The notes under the pieces are model-generated. The model ran no database searches and had not been told where the DNA came from. It saw only the letters and a program-made list of their open reading frames with translations. From positions 1 to 64,000 of the forward strand of contig NZ_VRKO01000016.1 in the NCBI RefSeq assembly GCF_012271765.1: a stretch of DNA of 64,000 bases, in the 5' to 3' direction. Below, piece after piece: positions 17,334-26,104 of the stretch. The stretch is from Erwinia rhapontici (GTDB lineage Bacteria; Pseudomonadota; Gammaproteobacteria; Enterobacterales; Enterobacteriaceae). Both the position numbers and the translations under genes were made by a program. Each line of letters starts with the position of its first letter. Positions within the stretch are counted from its first letter, which is position 1.

Positions 17334-18424
17334 TATGCCACCTCCTGTGCAGCATCAATCACATCGATACGGCACTGCATCAGCGGCTGGATACGCTCGC
17401 CAAAGTTCTCAATACCTTGCAGGAAGTCATCGAAGGTCAGCAGCACGCCGTGGGTGCCTTCCACCGTGGCAACGTCGTCGAGCATCCGCGCCACGTTGGC
17501 ATAGGAGCCGACGAGGGTGCCCATATTGATATTCACGGCGGAAGTCGGGTCGGCCATCTGGCGTACGTTGGTGTCGCTGCCGGATCGTTTGTCCTGCTGG
17601 CTTTGGGTGGTCAGCCACGACAGCGCCTCTTCATCGGCACCGGCTTTGTAATGTTCCCATTTGGCGCGTGCGGCCTCATCGGTTTCATCAGCGATGATCA
17701 TAAACAGCACATAGGAGCCGACATCGCGGCCTTGTGCATCGGCTGCGCTTTTCATCCGAGCCGCCGTCGGGGCGAAAGCGGTTGGCGTATTCACACCCTT
17801 ACCAAAACAGAAGTTGTAGTCGGCGTGTTTGGCTGAAAATTCCATGCCTGCGTCGCTCTGTCCTGCGCAGATGACCTTCATCGGTTTCTGCGGTTGCGGG
17901 CTGAGGCGGCAGTCATTCATGGTAAAGAACTCGCCTTTCAGGTCGGACTTACCGTTGCCCCAAAGATCGCGCAGGACGCTGACATATTCAGTCAGATAGT
18001 CGTAACGGCGTGAGAAGTATTCATCACCCGGCCACAGGCCCATTTGATCGTATTCGGGTTTCTGCCACCCGGTCACCAGGTTGACGCCAAAGCGGCCATT
18101 AGAGATGGAGTCGATGGTTGACGCCATGCGGGCCACAATCGCCGGAGGCAAGGTCAGGGTGGCGGCGGTGGCATAGATTTCAATGCGCGAGGTGACGGCG
18201 GCCAGGCCTGCCATCAGAGTAAAGGACTCGAGGTTATGGTCCCAGAATTCGGTTTTGCCACCGAAGCCGCGCAGTTTGATCATAGAGAGCGCAAAATCGA
18301 AGTGATAATGCTCTGCCTTCTGCACAATCGCTTTGTTCAGTTCAAAGGTCGGCATGTATTGCGGCGCGTTTTGAGAAATTAACCAGCCGTTGTTACCGAT
18401 CGGGATAAAAACACCAATTTTCAT
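17333..18424 (-). CDS. rutA: Pyrimidine monooxygenase RutA
   Basis: A 363-residue flavin-dependent monooxygenase of the bacterial luciferase family. It opens the uracil or thymine ring with FMNH2 and O2, the first step of the Rut pathway. Typical regions include [18 protein letters not shown] and [16 protein letters not shown]. It is the first gene of rutABCDFG, preceded by a sigma-54-like promoter and a RutR operator in the 300-bp spacer shared with rutR. Confidence 0.95.
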   Translation of the reverse strand: MKIGVFIPIGNNGWLISQNAPQYMPTFELNKAIVQKAEHYHFDFALSMIKLRGFGGKTEFWDHNLESFTLMAGLAAVTSRIEIYATAATLTLPPAIVARMASTIDSISNGRFGVNLVTGWQKPEYDQMGLWPGDEYFSRRYDYLTEYVSVLRDLWGNGKSDLKGEFFTMNDCRLSPQPQKPMKVICAGQSDAGMEFSAKHADYNFCFGKGVNTPTAFAPTAARMKSAADAQGRDVGSYVLFMIIADETDEAARAKWEHYKAGADEEALSWLTTQSQQDKRSGSDTNVRQMADPTSAVNINMGTLVGSYANVARMLDDVATVEGTHGVLLTFDDFLQGIENFGERIQPLMQCRIDVIDAAQEVA

Positions 18425-18512
18425 GTGACATCCTCTGCTTGAGTGAAAGAGTGAATCCCGGCGCTGCGATGCATCCTGCAGTTTCCTTTGAAGCGGCGCT
18501 GTGAATCAAATT

Positions 18513-18527
18513 GCAAAGGCTGTGCCA
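18513..18527 (-). promoter_or_regulatory. Sigma-54-type promoter for rutA
   Basis: On the minus strand the sequence reads TGGCAC, five bases, then TTGC (TGGCACAGCCTTTGC), an exact match to the -24/-12 consensus with correct spacing and GC-GC distance. Transcription would begin near 18500, about 75 bp before rutA. The E. coli rut operon is under nitrogen (NtrC) control, which fits. I could not place clear NtrC sites. Confidence 0.8.
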
Positions 18528-18600
18528 GTTTGAAAATTGTTATTTAAAACAGTGAGTTGTTTTTTGTTTGTAAAACTCTGGTGGAATGAGTGGTCCATTT

Positions 18601-18615
18601 CAGACCATTTGGTAA
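18601..18615. promoter_or_regulatory. RutR operator
   Basis: AGACCATTTGGTAA matches the RutR core (GACCANNTGGTC) at all positions of the central dyad GACCATTTGGT. It lies in the rutA-rutR spacer, about 75 bp upstream of the sigma-54-like element. RutR is the uracil/thymine-responsive repressor encoded next door. A further half site, TGGTCAA, is at 18646. Confidence 0.75.
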
Positions 18616-18741
18616 AAAATGTTGCACAAAAAGCAGGCGAGGATGGTCAATTAGAGTGCATGCCTAAGGGATAGCGCTAATTAGGTATGCGTCAGCTGTT
18701 TTGCTATTATCCCCGCAACCCACATGGATCATGGAGTCACG

Positions 18742-19389
18742 GTGAATTCTACTGATAAGTTACCGGCTAAAGCCCCGACGCGTCGTTCGCGCGCGGTGGC
18801 TGCAAAGCGTTCCGCTATTCTCTCTGCGGCGCTGGAGTTTTTCTCACAGTTCGGCATTCATGGCACCAGCCTGGATAAGGTAGCCGAACGTGCAGATGTA
18901 TCGAAAACCAATCTGCTTTACTACTTCCCCTCTAAAGAAGAACTTTATATTGCTGTGCTGAAGGACCTGCTGGATGTCTGGCTGGCACCGCTGCGCGCGC
19001 TGCGCCACGATCAGCATCCTCTGGAGGCAATACGCGATTACATTCGTCTTAAGCTGGAGGTTTCACGCGATCACCCTCAGGCTTCACGTCTGTTCTGCAT
19101 GGAGATGCTGCAAGGCGCACCGTTACTTAAAGCCGAACTGGCGGGGGATTTGCGTCATCTGGTTGAAGATAAGGCGGCCATCATAGAAACCTGGGTTTTG
19201 CAGGGAAAACTGGCCGCTGTTCAGCCTGATCATCTGATCTTTATGTTGTGGGCCACGACCCAGCACTATGCTGACTTCGCCACCCAGGTGGAGGCGATAA
19301 CCGGGCAGACGCTGAATGATGAGCATTTCTTCAACCAGACGGTCGAAAATGTGCAGCGTATGGTGATTGAAGGTATCCGCGTACGCTAA
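18742..19389 (+). CDS. rutR: TetR family pyrimidine-sensing regulator RutR
   Basis: A repressor of the rut operon and other pyrimidine genes, released by uracil or thymine. The N-terminal TetR helix-turn-helix includes GTSLDKVAERADVSKTNLLYYF; the C-terminal domain, with PQASRLFCMEMLQGAPLL and FNQTVENVQRM, follows E. coli RutR. I prefer the GTG at 18742 (about 215 residues) because GGAG lies 5 bp before it; an in-frame ATG at 18724 has no ribosome site. Divergent from rutA. Confidence 0.92.
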   Translation: MNSTDKLPAKAPTRRSRAVAAKRSAILSAALEFFSQFGIHGTSLDKVAERADVSKTNLLYYFPSKEELYIAVLKDLLDVWLAPLRALRHDQHPLEAIRDYIRLKLEVSRDHPQASRLFCMEMLQGAPLLKAELAGDLRHLVEDKAAIIETWVLQGKLAAVQPDHLIFMLWATTQHYADFATQVEAITGQTLNDEHFFNQTVENVQRMVIEGIRVR

Positions 19390-19411
19390 GAGCCGTGATT
19401 AACAGGGAGCG

Positions 19412-20395
19412 ATGATGGATTCCGTTTCACAACTGGTATTGGGCGCATCGGTCGCTGTTGCCGTGATGGGGCGTAAAGCCCCGGTATGGCAGGCGGCTGC
19501 CGTGGGGGCGGTTTGTGGTACGCTGCCCGATCTGGATGTCTTTATTGATCACGGCGATGCCATCCGCAATATGACTCTGCACCGCACTGAGAGCCATGCG
19601 TTGTTCTGGCTGACGCTGGCGTCGCCGCTGCTTGCCGGGTTGTGCAGCCGTCTGTGTCGCCAGCCGCAGGCTTTCGGACGCTGGTGGGCGGCAGTGTGGC
19701 TGGCGCTGATTACTCATCCTCTTCTTGACCTGACCACTATATATGGCACGCAGTTAGCGCTGCCTTTCACCGATCGTCCTTTTGCCATCGGCAGCATGTT
19801 TATTATCGATCCGCTATATACTCTGCCCTTGCTGGCCGGGCTGATAGCGGCACTGGTATGGCGACACCGTCACGGGCGGCGCTGGAATACGCTGGGCTTA
19901 AGTCTGAGCTGCCTGTATCTCGTCTGGAGCATGGTGGCGCAGGCATGGGTCACTCACGAGGTGAAGCAACAGCTGGTTCAGCAGCACGTCAGCGCAGAGC
20001 GACTGCTGGTGACGCCCACGGCATTTAACACAGTACAGTGGCGTGTGGTGGTGATGTCGGCTGATGATTATCAGGAAGGATTTTGGTCGTTATTGAGCCC
20101 GGATAAGCCGCTGGCGCTTACCCCTCATGACAACGGCAGTGCACTGTATCAACAGTACAGCAGTAACTGGTATGTTCAGCGCGTGGTCTGGTTCAGTCGT
20201 GGTTTTTATGCGATGAAGCGGGTGGGGGATCATATTACGATCACTGACCTGCGGATGGGGGAAGAACCCAATTACAACTTTACCTTTGATCTCGGCCCTG
20301 AGCCATTACAAGACGGGCCATTTAAACCGGAACGCTTACCGGTTCAGCGCCCTCCACTGGGGCAGGCGCTGCATAAACTGTGGTCACGATTCTGA
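19412..20395 (+). CDS. YdjM/DUF457 family membrane-bound metal-dependent hydrolase-like protein
   Basis: A 327-residue protein with a N-terminal membrane domain (about 1-180, several hydrophobic segments). Conserved polar motifs in it, GTLPDLDVFIDHGD, HRTESHALF and THPLLDLTTIYGTQ, are the likely metal ligands of the YdjM (PF04307) family. The remaining 150 residues are soluble and probably periplasmic. Biochemical function is unknown; the family is often annotated as membrane-bound hydrolase. It begins 22 bp after rutR and may be co-transcribed with it. ATG at 19412 or 19415. Confidence 0.78.
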   Translation: MMDSVSQLVLGASVAVAVMGRKAPVWQAAAVGAVCGTLPDLDVFIDHGDAIRNMTLHRTESHALFWLTLASPLLAGLCSRLCRQPQAFGRWWAAVWLALITHPLLDLTTIYGTQLALPFTDRPFAIGSMFIIDPLYTLPLLAGLIAALVWRHRHGRRWNTLGLSLSCLYLVWSMVAQAWVTHEVKQQLVQQHVSAERLLVTPTAFNTVQWRVVVMSADDYQEGFWSLLSPDKPLALTPHDNGSALYQQYSSNWYVQRVVWFSRGFYAMKRVGDHITITDLRMGEEPNYNFTFDLGPEPLQDGPFKPERLPVQRPPLGQALHKLWSRF

Positions 20396-20399
20396 TGCA

Positions 20400-20430
20400 G
20401 CAGGCAAGGTTGACCTGGCCTGCTTGTTTA
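20400..20430. terminator. Hairpin between convergent ydjM-like gene and cycA
   Basis: GCAGGC (20400-20405) pairs with GCCTGC (20418-20423), followed by TTGTTTA on the plus strand. It occupies the 35-bp gap between the two convergent genes. The stem is short and the T-tract interrupted, so this is a tentative terminator for the plus-strand gene. Confidence 0.5.
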
Positions 20431-21825
20431 TCAGGCAGATTTACGCTGACGCAGGAACCATCCCACCGCCAGAATGATAAACCACAGTGGCGTGACCATC
20501 AGCGCCTGACGGGTATCCTCTTGCAGCGTTAACAGTACCAGCACAAAGGCAAAGAAGGCCATACACACCCAGCACATAAATTTGCCCAATGGCATTCTAT
20601 AGCTGGATGTCGCGTGGCGTTCCGGATGCTTCTTGCGGTAGGCCAGATAAGAGCAAAGGATAATCGTCCAGACAAACATAAACAGAATGGCAGATACCGT
20701 CGTGACCAGCGTGAACACCGTCATCACATTGGGGATCAGGTAAATCAGCGCGACGCCGCCCAGCAAACACAGGCAGGAGAAGAACAGACCTGTGGTCGGC
20801 ACCGAACGGCGTGACAGCAACCCAAAGCGGCGATGTGCCACACCCTGCTGAGCCAGACCGTAAAGCATGCGGCTGGTCGAGAAGATGCCGCTGTTAGCCG
20901 ATGAGGCCGCGGAGGTCAGTACCACAAAGTTCACGATGCTCGCCGCTGCCGGTAAACCAATCAGCATAAACATTTCAACAAACGGGCTACGATCGGCCAC
21001 CACCTGATCCCACGGCGTCACCGCCATAATCACCATCAGCGACAAAACGTAGAACATAATGATGCGTAAAGGGATGGCGTTAATGGCGCGTGGCAGGACG
21101 GTCTTAGGGTCATGCGTTTCTGCCGCCGCAGTACCGACCAGTTCGATACCCACAAAAGCAAACACCGCAATCTGGAAGCCGGCGAAGAAACCACTCAATC
21201 CTTTCGGGAACATCCCGCCGTGATCCCAGATGTTGCTCAGGGAAGCGGTACCGCCACCCGGTGACGGATAATGCATCGCGACCAGCACAATGCCGGTGGC
21301 AATCAGCGCAACAATGGCGACGATTTTAATAATCGCAAACCAGAACTCCATCTCGCCGAACAGTTTCACCGTCGCAATATTGAGCGACAGGAAAACGACG
21401 ATGCACAGCAGGGCGCTCATCCAGATAGAGAAGTCCGGGAACCAGAGCTGGAAATAGGAACTGATGGCCACGACATCGGCAATCCCGGTGACCACCCAAC
21501 AGAACCAGTAGGTCCAGCCGGTGAAATAGCCTGCCCACGGACCCAGCAGGTCGGCGGCGAAGTCGCTGAAGGATTTGTACTCAAGATTAGAGAGCAGCAG
21601 CTCGCCCATCGCGCGCATGACAAAGAACAGCATAAAACCGATGATCATATAAACGAAAATGATCGACGGCCCGGCAAGGCTGATCGTTTTTCCAGATCCC
21701 ATAAACAGACCGGTGCCGATAGCACCGCCGATGGCGATCAGCTGAATATGGCGATTGTGCAGATTGCGCTGGAGCTGGTCCGCTCCTTTTTCAGAGGCAG
21801 CAGCCTCTTTTGATTGATCAACCAT
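20431..21825 (-). CDS. cycA: D-serine/D-alanine/glycine:H+ symporter CycA
   Basis: A 464-residue amino-acid permease (APC superfamily, 12 segments). The first 100 residues are nearly those of E. coli CycA (RHIQLIAIGGAIGTGLFMGS at the first helix, then SLAGPSIIFVYMIIGFMLFF), and similarity continues to the C-terminus, with VNFVVLTSAASSANSGIFSTS in mid-protein. It imports glycine, D-alanine and D-serine with protons. It could be a close CycA-like paralogue, since the genome may carry more than one. Monocistronic. Confidence 0.85.
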   Translation of the reverse strand: MVDQSKEAAASEKGADQLQRNLHNRHIQLIAIGGAIGTGLFMGSGKTISLAGPSIIFVYMIIGFMLFFVMRAMGELLLSNLEYKSFSDFAADLLGPWAGYFTGWTYWFCWVVTGIADVVAISSYFQLWFPDFSIWMSALLCIVVFLSLNIATVKLFGEMEFWFAIIKIVAIVALIATGIVLVAMHYPSPGGGTASLSNIWDHGGMFPKGLSGFFAGFQIAVFAFVGIELVGTAAAETHDPKTVLPRAINAIPLRIIMFYVLSLMVIMAVTPWDQVVADRSPFVEMFMLIGLPAAASIVNFVVLTSAASSANSGIFSTSRMLYGLAQQGVAHRRFGLLSRRSVPTTGLFFSCLCLLGGVALIYLIPNVMTVFTLVTTVSAILFMFVWTIILCSYLAYRKKHPERHATSSYRMPLGKFMCWVCMAFFAFVLVLLTLQEDTRQALMVTPLWFIILAVGWFLRQRKSA

Positions 21826-22027
21826 TAATGGGTTTCCTGTCCTGTGGTAATGATATGAAAGCTCTGATGGCTTTTCGTATGTCTGATGTTGTTGAGGTTA
21901 GTGCGATCAAGAGCTTAACGTAAAATCCCGGTCGATAAAGCAAAATTGCAGCTAAACTACGATAACGAAGCGTCATATGCTTAAAAACCCGGCATCACTT
22001 CTTTGTGCCAGGGTAAAAGGAGGGGAG

Positions 22028-22726
22028 TTGAAGCGATTCATCACGTTGGTTGCTGTTCTCCTCGCCGGAGGATGGCTGTGTTCGCTGCTGTTACGTGTTT
22101 TACCCCCCGCCTGGGATCCCTTTGCGCCATTGTCGGTCACCGATGCACCGACGCTGGTTACACGTTATAAACTGAAGAGACTGGCTGCCAACCCGGAGGC
22201 CTGTTTCGCGGTGCTGCAACAGGCTCGAACACAGGGATATCTGAGCTACACCCGACCAGGCACACAGCAGGGACGTTGTCCGTTGGTTGACCCGGTCAGA
22301 ATAACGGGCTTTGGCGATGTGACCCTCAGCAGCACCTTCCTCAGCAGCTGCACGCTGGCGGTCAGCAGCGCGATGCTGGTCACTCAAACGCTCAAACCCA
22401 TGGCTACTCGTGAGCTGGGGTCGCCACTAACGCGCATTGATCACCTCGGTAGCTACGCCTGTCGTAATATTTATCACCGTGCAGAAGGTCGCTTAAGTGA
22501 GCACGCCACGGCTGACGCCTGGGACCTCAGCGGTTTTCGTTTACAAAACGGCCAACGCATCAGTGTACTGAGTCACTGGAGAGGCGGAGATGATCGCAGC
22601 CGATGGTTGCACCTCGTCTTTGCCCGTAGCTGCCATCTGTTTGGTAATGCCTTAGGACCGGAATATAACGCGGCACATGCCAATCATTTTCATCTCGGTA
22701 TGCGCGGTTTTGGTTTGTGCCGCTGA
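22028..22726 (+). CDS. Extensin-like C-terminal domain protein
   Basis: A protein of about 232 residues: an N-terminal membrane anchor (FITLVAVLLAGGWLCSLLL) and an extensin-like domain (PF06904). The domain is rich in conserved cysteines and histidines, with GTQQGRCPLVDPVRITGFGD, RIDHLGSYACRN and the terminal motif NAAHANHFHLGM, which resembles the metal site of LAS-type peptidases. I place the start at TTG 22028 because AAGGAGGGG lies just before it; the longer frame from ATG 21977 has no ribosome site. Role unknown, probably periplasmic. Confidence 0.75.
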   Translation: MKRFITLVAVLLAGGWLCSLLLRVLPPAWDPFAPLSVTDAPTLVTRYKLKRLAANPEACFAVLQQARTQGYLSYTRPGTQQGRCPLVDPVRITGFGDVTLSSTFLSSCTLAVSSAMLVTQTLKPMATRELGSPLTRIDHLGSYACRNIYHRAEGRLSEHATADAWDLSGFRLQNGQRISVLSHWRGGDDRSRWLHLVFARSCHLFGNALGPEYNAAHANHFHLGMRGFGLCR

Positions 22727-23490
22727 AAGCGCGTGGAGATGGCTGATACCTGCGGACAATAAATGAGACAACGAGTGATGAGCAATATTGATATAGCGCG
22801 ATGCAATTAATGATGCATAAAGTCGATGCATTTGTAGGGCATGCACTCATGCTGCTTGTTTCAGGAGGCAGGTATTCGCAGAGACGTATTTTCGCATAAC
22901 AATACGCAGCTGAACTTAAAACGAAAAGATGATGATGCAAATTGTACATATTGCCGTTAACCCCATGTGATAACTGTGGGATTGTCTGCTGTTGCTACAT
23001 AGTCATTAACCTATTGCGTGAAAGCCAAATGGTAACAGGAGGGAGGTAATTGATAGTTATATCAATAAGTTTTGACTTTTTGTCGGACGAGTCACATTTT
23101 TTTTACTGAAAAAAAGCCCTGAAACACTGTAAAACTATTGTGCGTAAACGCCATGACAAAAGGGGCAAAATTATTGAATCTTTATAGGAAAAATCCTATT
23201 CTAACCCCTGTGGTGAGTGGTGCGATAAATCGATGTATCTCGTTGGCGACACTGAGAACAAAATGTTACATAGGTTATTATCGGTCTGGTGTCCATTTTT
23301 TGGGCTTATTTTCCTGGTGATTTTTATGCCCAAACAGATCAATACCTGAACGTTGTAAACTGTTTTTTGTTCAGAAATATCACTCTGGACAATTAAAATT
23401 TTTACTCGATTTCATTCATTTTTTTACTGCCATATTCACAATGACAATTATAATCAGGGCGGGGATTTTCCCTGTCGGACTGAGGCATTA
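22727..23490. other. 764-bp stretch without a convincing gene, upstream of sdiA
   Basis: AT-rich spacer between the extensin-like gene and sdiA. A TATAAT at 23449-23454 stands 37 bp before the sdiA start and is a likely -10 element, with no good -35, consistent with an activated promoter. A 60-codon open frame at 23138-23320 has no ribosome site or recognisable composition. I see no lux-box-like dyad here comparable with the one after sdiA. Confidence 0.5.
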
Positions 23491-24213
23491 ATGACATCTG
23501 AGAACTATTTCAGTTGGCGAAACAGGATGCAATTGGCTTTTGGTACGGGAAGCAACACCGCTCATATTACCAGGATAATTGAGCAACAGGCGGGGGAGCT
23601 GGAATTCGATTTTTATGCTCTTTTTATTCGTCATCCCGTTCCTTTTACCCGGCCAAAAACTTTTTTTTACAGTAATTATCCGCAGAAGTGGATTGAGTAT
23701 TATTTGCATGAAGACTTAGTGCAGCGCGATCCTGTGATGAAGAAGTGCCGTTCACCGGGAGCGATGTGGTTGTGGGGAGGCGATCTGCTCCCCGAGGAGC
23801 AGTGCGTTCTGCAAGCTGCCAGAGAACATGGTATTTATCACGGTATTTCTTGTTCCGTGATGGCGAAAAACAGATCCGTAGGTATATTATCGCTGTCGTC
23901 TGCCAATCCTTCTAAAATGATAGCGTTAACGACAGAACTTGAACTTAAACTCCAGTATATTTCGGAGCTGTCAATGGCTGCATTGATCGAAATGGATGAT
24001 ATTTCGATGCTGGCAACGAAACTGGAATTAAGTGAAAGAGAACTCGAAATTCTCAAATGGACCGCAGAGGGAAAAACATCGGCAGAAATATCACTGATCC
24101 TCTCTATCTCAGAGAATACCGTTAATTTTCACCAAAAAAACATGCAAAAACGATTTAATGCACCAAACAAAACGCAAATTGCCTCTTATGCCGCAGCAAT
24201 CGGTTTAATCTGA
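23491..24213 (+). CDS. sdiA: LuxR-type quorum-sensing regulator SdiA
   Basis: A 240-residue regulator. The autoinducer domain (about 1-165) carries the invariant Trp/Tyr/Asp/Pro set in KWIEYYLHEDLVQRDPVM and a Trp at MWLWGG. The C-terminal LuxR helix-turn-helix begins at LSERELEILKWTAEGKTSAEI and ends FNAPNKTQIASYA. Position next to yecF-uvrY-uvrC is that of E. coli sdiA, whose product detects acyl-homoserine lactones made by others. Here a synthase gene follows directly, so the protein can respond to a self-made signal. Confidence 0.88.
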   Translation: MTSENYFSWRNRMQLAFGTGSNTAHITRIIEQQAGELEFDFYALFIRHPVPFTRPKTFFYSNYPQKWIEYYLHEDLVQRDPVMKKCRSPGAMWLWGGDLLPEEQCVLQAAREHGIYHGISCSVMAKNRSVGILSLSSANPSKMIALTTELELKLQYISELSMAALIEMDDISMLATKLELSERELEILKWTAEGKTSAEISLILSISENTVNFHQKNMQKRFNAPNKTQIASYAAAIGLI

Positions 24214-24223
24214 AAGAGGATGC

Positions 24224-24243
24224 AACTACCAAATTTGGTAGTT
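24224..24243. promoter_or_regulatory. lux-box-like perfect palindrome
   Basis: AACTACCAAATTTGGTAGTT is a perfect 20-bp inverted repeat with the CT-N12-AG arrangement typical of LuxR-type binding sites. It begins 10 bp after the sdiA stop codon and lies about 100 bp upstream of the synthase start, the expected place for SdiA to act on the synthase promoter. Confidence 0.85.
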
Positions 24244-24342
24244 TCGAATTGCCACCCGGTTGTCTACCCTGCGCCCAGGGTAACAACCCTGCCCGAACCG
24301 TCAGGAGCGGCGCTCACGAGGGAATGCGACAGGGGATCATGA

Positions 24343-24969
24343 ATGAAGATTATCCAGACCAAGCTGAAGGACATGCCGTCATCTTTACTGGCAGAATTAG
24401 GAAGTTATCGTTACAGCGTCTTTGCCAGAGGTGAAGGTTGGTCGATTCCGTCTCGTCTCAGTACCCCGGGCCAGGAGTACGATCGCTTCGATCGTTCCGA
24501 TGTGATCTGGTTGATTGCCTGGACTGCGCAGTTTGGTATCTGTGGTTGTGCGCGTTTAATGGCATGGCAGGATCCGGACAGCAACCGTTCAGCCGCAGGT
24601 GCTGAAAATAGTAACAATGAGAGTGATATCGTCTGGGAAATGTCACGTTTCTCTGCCCGGCTTGAAATTGATGCGGAGTTGCCGCTGAACATTTTATGGC
24701 ATGCGGTGCAGTTGGCGGGACAATCGGGCATTCAGTATCTCTACAGTGCGGCAACGCCGATGCTGGAGCAGATGTTTGAACAGCATCAGGTGAACTATGA
24801 TCCGCTCACACCAGGGATCATTCAGTCAGAAGACAACCTGTTTGCGGTCAAAATCCCGATTGCTCAGCCGAATCTGGCTGAAAAGTTCCATGGCGCACGT
24901 CGCTTCCGGCCTGAAGAAGTGCTGCCTACACTTGGGGTATCTGTTAGCTGGGGGCCACGCGGGCGCTAA
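24343..24969 (+). CDS. phzI: Acyl-homoserine-lactone synthase (PhzI/ExpI type)
   Basis: A 208-residue LuxI-family enzyme that makes an N-acyl-homoserine lactone from SAM and acyl-ACP. The conserved residues can be seen: Arg, Phe and Trp in YRYSVFARGEGW, Asp residues in EYDRFDRSD, Arg in GCARLM, and Glu/Arg in VWEMSRFSA. A short insertion (SNRSAAGAENSNNESD) separates two core strands. It follows sdiA in the same direction, with a lux box between. PhzI/ExpI homologues beside sdiA are known in Pantoea and Erwinia. The acyl chain cannot be read from sequence. Confidence 0.88.
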   Translation: MKIIQTKLKDMPSSLLAELGSYRYSVFARGEGWSIPSRLSTPGQEYDRFDRSDVIWLIAWTAQFGICGCARLMAWQDPDSNRSAAGAENSNNESDIVWEMSRFSARLEIDAELPLNILWHAVQLAGQSGIQYLYSAATPMLEQMFEQHQVNYDPLTPGIIQSEDNLFAVKIPIAQPNLAEKFHGARRFRPEEVLPTLGVSVSWGPRGR

Positions 24970-24974
24970 GTTTA

Positions 24975-25313
24975 TTATCCATGCCATTTCGACCACAGCG
25001 TGATCAGCACCCACGCTGCTACGCCCCAGCATAATACGGCTGCCAGCAGTGCCAGTGGCAGCCGCATCATCGTAATAAAATACCAAAGTGCCAGCAGATA
25101 GATAAAGTAGGGCAGAATCGCCCACATGCCAAAGACGATGGTGGTTCGCAGCGCCTCGATGCCCCGCTCACTGGCCACAATATAGTGGGCTATCAGTGCG
25201 AAGGTGGGAAACAGCGGAATGAGACCGGCAAGATAGTAATGACGGGTTCTCGATAACAGGCCGATTAACACCACGACCGCAGCACCCAGTATTGCTTTGA
25301 AAAGTAAGCCCAT
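24975..25313 (-). CDS. glpM: GlpM family membrane protein
   Basis: A 112-residue hydrophobic protein with four predicted membrane segments and the family pattern LSRTRHYYLAGLIPLFPTFALIAHYIV. GlpM was named for an effect on alginate production in Pseudomonas; its biochemical role is unknown. It is convergent with phzI (gap of 5 bp) and in the same direction as yecF. Confidence 0.82.
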   Translation of the reverse strand: MGLLFKAILGAAVVVLIGLLSRTRHYYLAGLIPLFPTFALIAHYIVASERGIEALRTTIVFGMWAILPYFIYLLALWYFITMMRLPLALLAAVLCWGVAAWVLITLWSKWHG

Positions 25314-25400
25314 TGCTTTGTTCTGTCAGTTAAAACACTACGGTGTGACAAAACCAATAAAAAAGCAACGGGCGTTTAACGCGGCGGGAAGGCGGGTGTA

Positions 25401-25625
25401 TTACTGACGATAAGCGTGTTTGATCTGCTTGACCGTATTGCTGAACACTTCTGCCTGCTGCTGATCTTCCAGCGCGGCGATGTAGCGTTCCATATTGATG
25501 ATGACTTTCCCGGCATCTGCCTGACCCATACCTTTCAGCATCAGTGTGACAAGTGCTTTCATGCACGTCACTTCGTTAGCTAATGCCTGCACTTCTTCGC
25601 TGGTTGAAAAGTCAGTCTCGCTCAT
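25401..25625 (-). CDS. yecF: DUF2594 family protein YecF
   Basis: A 74-residue cytosolic protein of unknown function. It matches E. coli YecF throughout, with [21 protein letters not shown] and the tail [15 protein letters not shown]. In E. coli yecF likewise lies between sdiA and uvrY, so the locus is syntenic except for the added phzI and glpM. Confidence 0.9.
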   Translation of the reverse strand: MSETDFSTSEEVQALANEVTCMKALVTLMLKGMGQADAGKVIINMERYIAALEDQQQAEVFSNTVKQIKHAYRQ

Positions 25626-26104
25626 GATTTCTCCCGATAGTCTTTGAAAAAACAGTGCTTCCGGTTAGTTTACCAGGCACGTAAAGTGTTCGAAAGTATA
25701 TCATATAATGGCATGAAGAAAGCAGTGAGTCGGTTAAGATTAATGATAAAACAATCGGTTGTGCGTTAGTGTTATGTCACGTTGTAGAAAGTGCTAAAAT
25801 TTAGGAAAATATTGACTTTATTTTTAAATGAAAAATAGCATTTTTTATACAACTTATTGTAAATTATAATTTATTTTATTATGGTGCTGGCGGATGAGAT
25901 TTTTTTCGACCTAAAAGATTAACGTTTACAAGTTACACCTTTGCATTATTGAAGAATTTACGTGCTATTTAGCTTCTGCAGATAAATTAGATTTGGTATA
26001 AAGTTCGACATTATTTCTGTTCTAACAGCCGTGAAAAAGTAGTAACATCATCGGCCTGCCAATGTTTTTTTCGCCACCTGCCTTAGCCGCTTAAGGAGCA
26101 TCGT
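25626..26104. promoter_or_regulatory. 479-bp AT-rich spacer upstream of uvrY
   Basis: No gene is seen. The spacer is strongly AT-rich in 25780-26000 and must contain the divergent promoters of yecF and uvrY; in E. coli uvrY is reported to be SdiA-activated. CTTAAGGAG at 26091-26099 is the ribosome site for the uvrY TTG start. I cannot assign -35/-10 elements or a lux box with confidence. Confidence 0.45.

Noticed and set aside
23039-23107. Leader peptide starting at a TTG behind GGAGGGAGG before sdiA
   Set aside because: The 19-codon frame has no recognisable features and ribosome-site-like purine runs are common by chance; mentioned only as a possibility in the finding on this region.
23138-23320. 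A 60-codon open frame upstream of sdiA
   Set aside because: No ribosome site, no coherent hydrophobic or charged pattern and AT-driven codon content.
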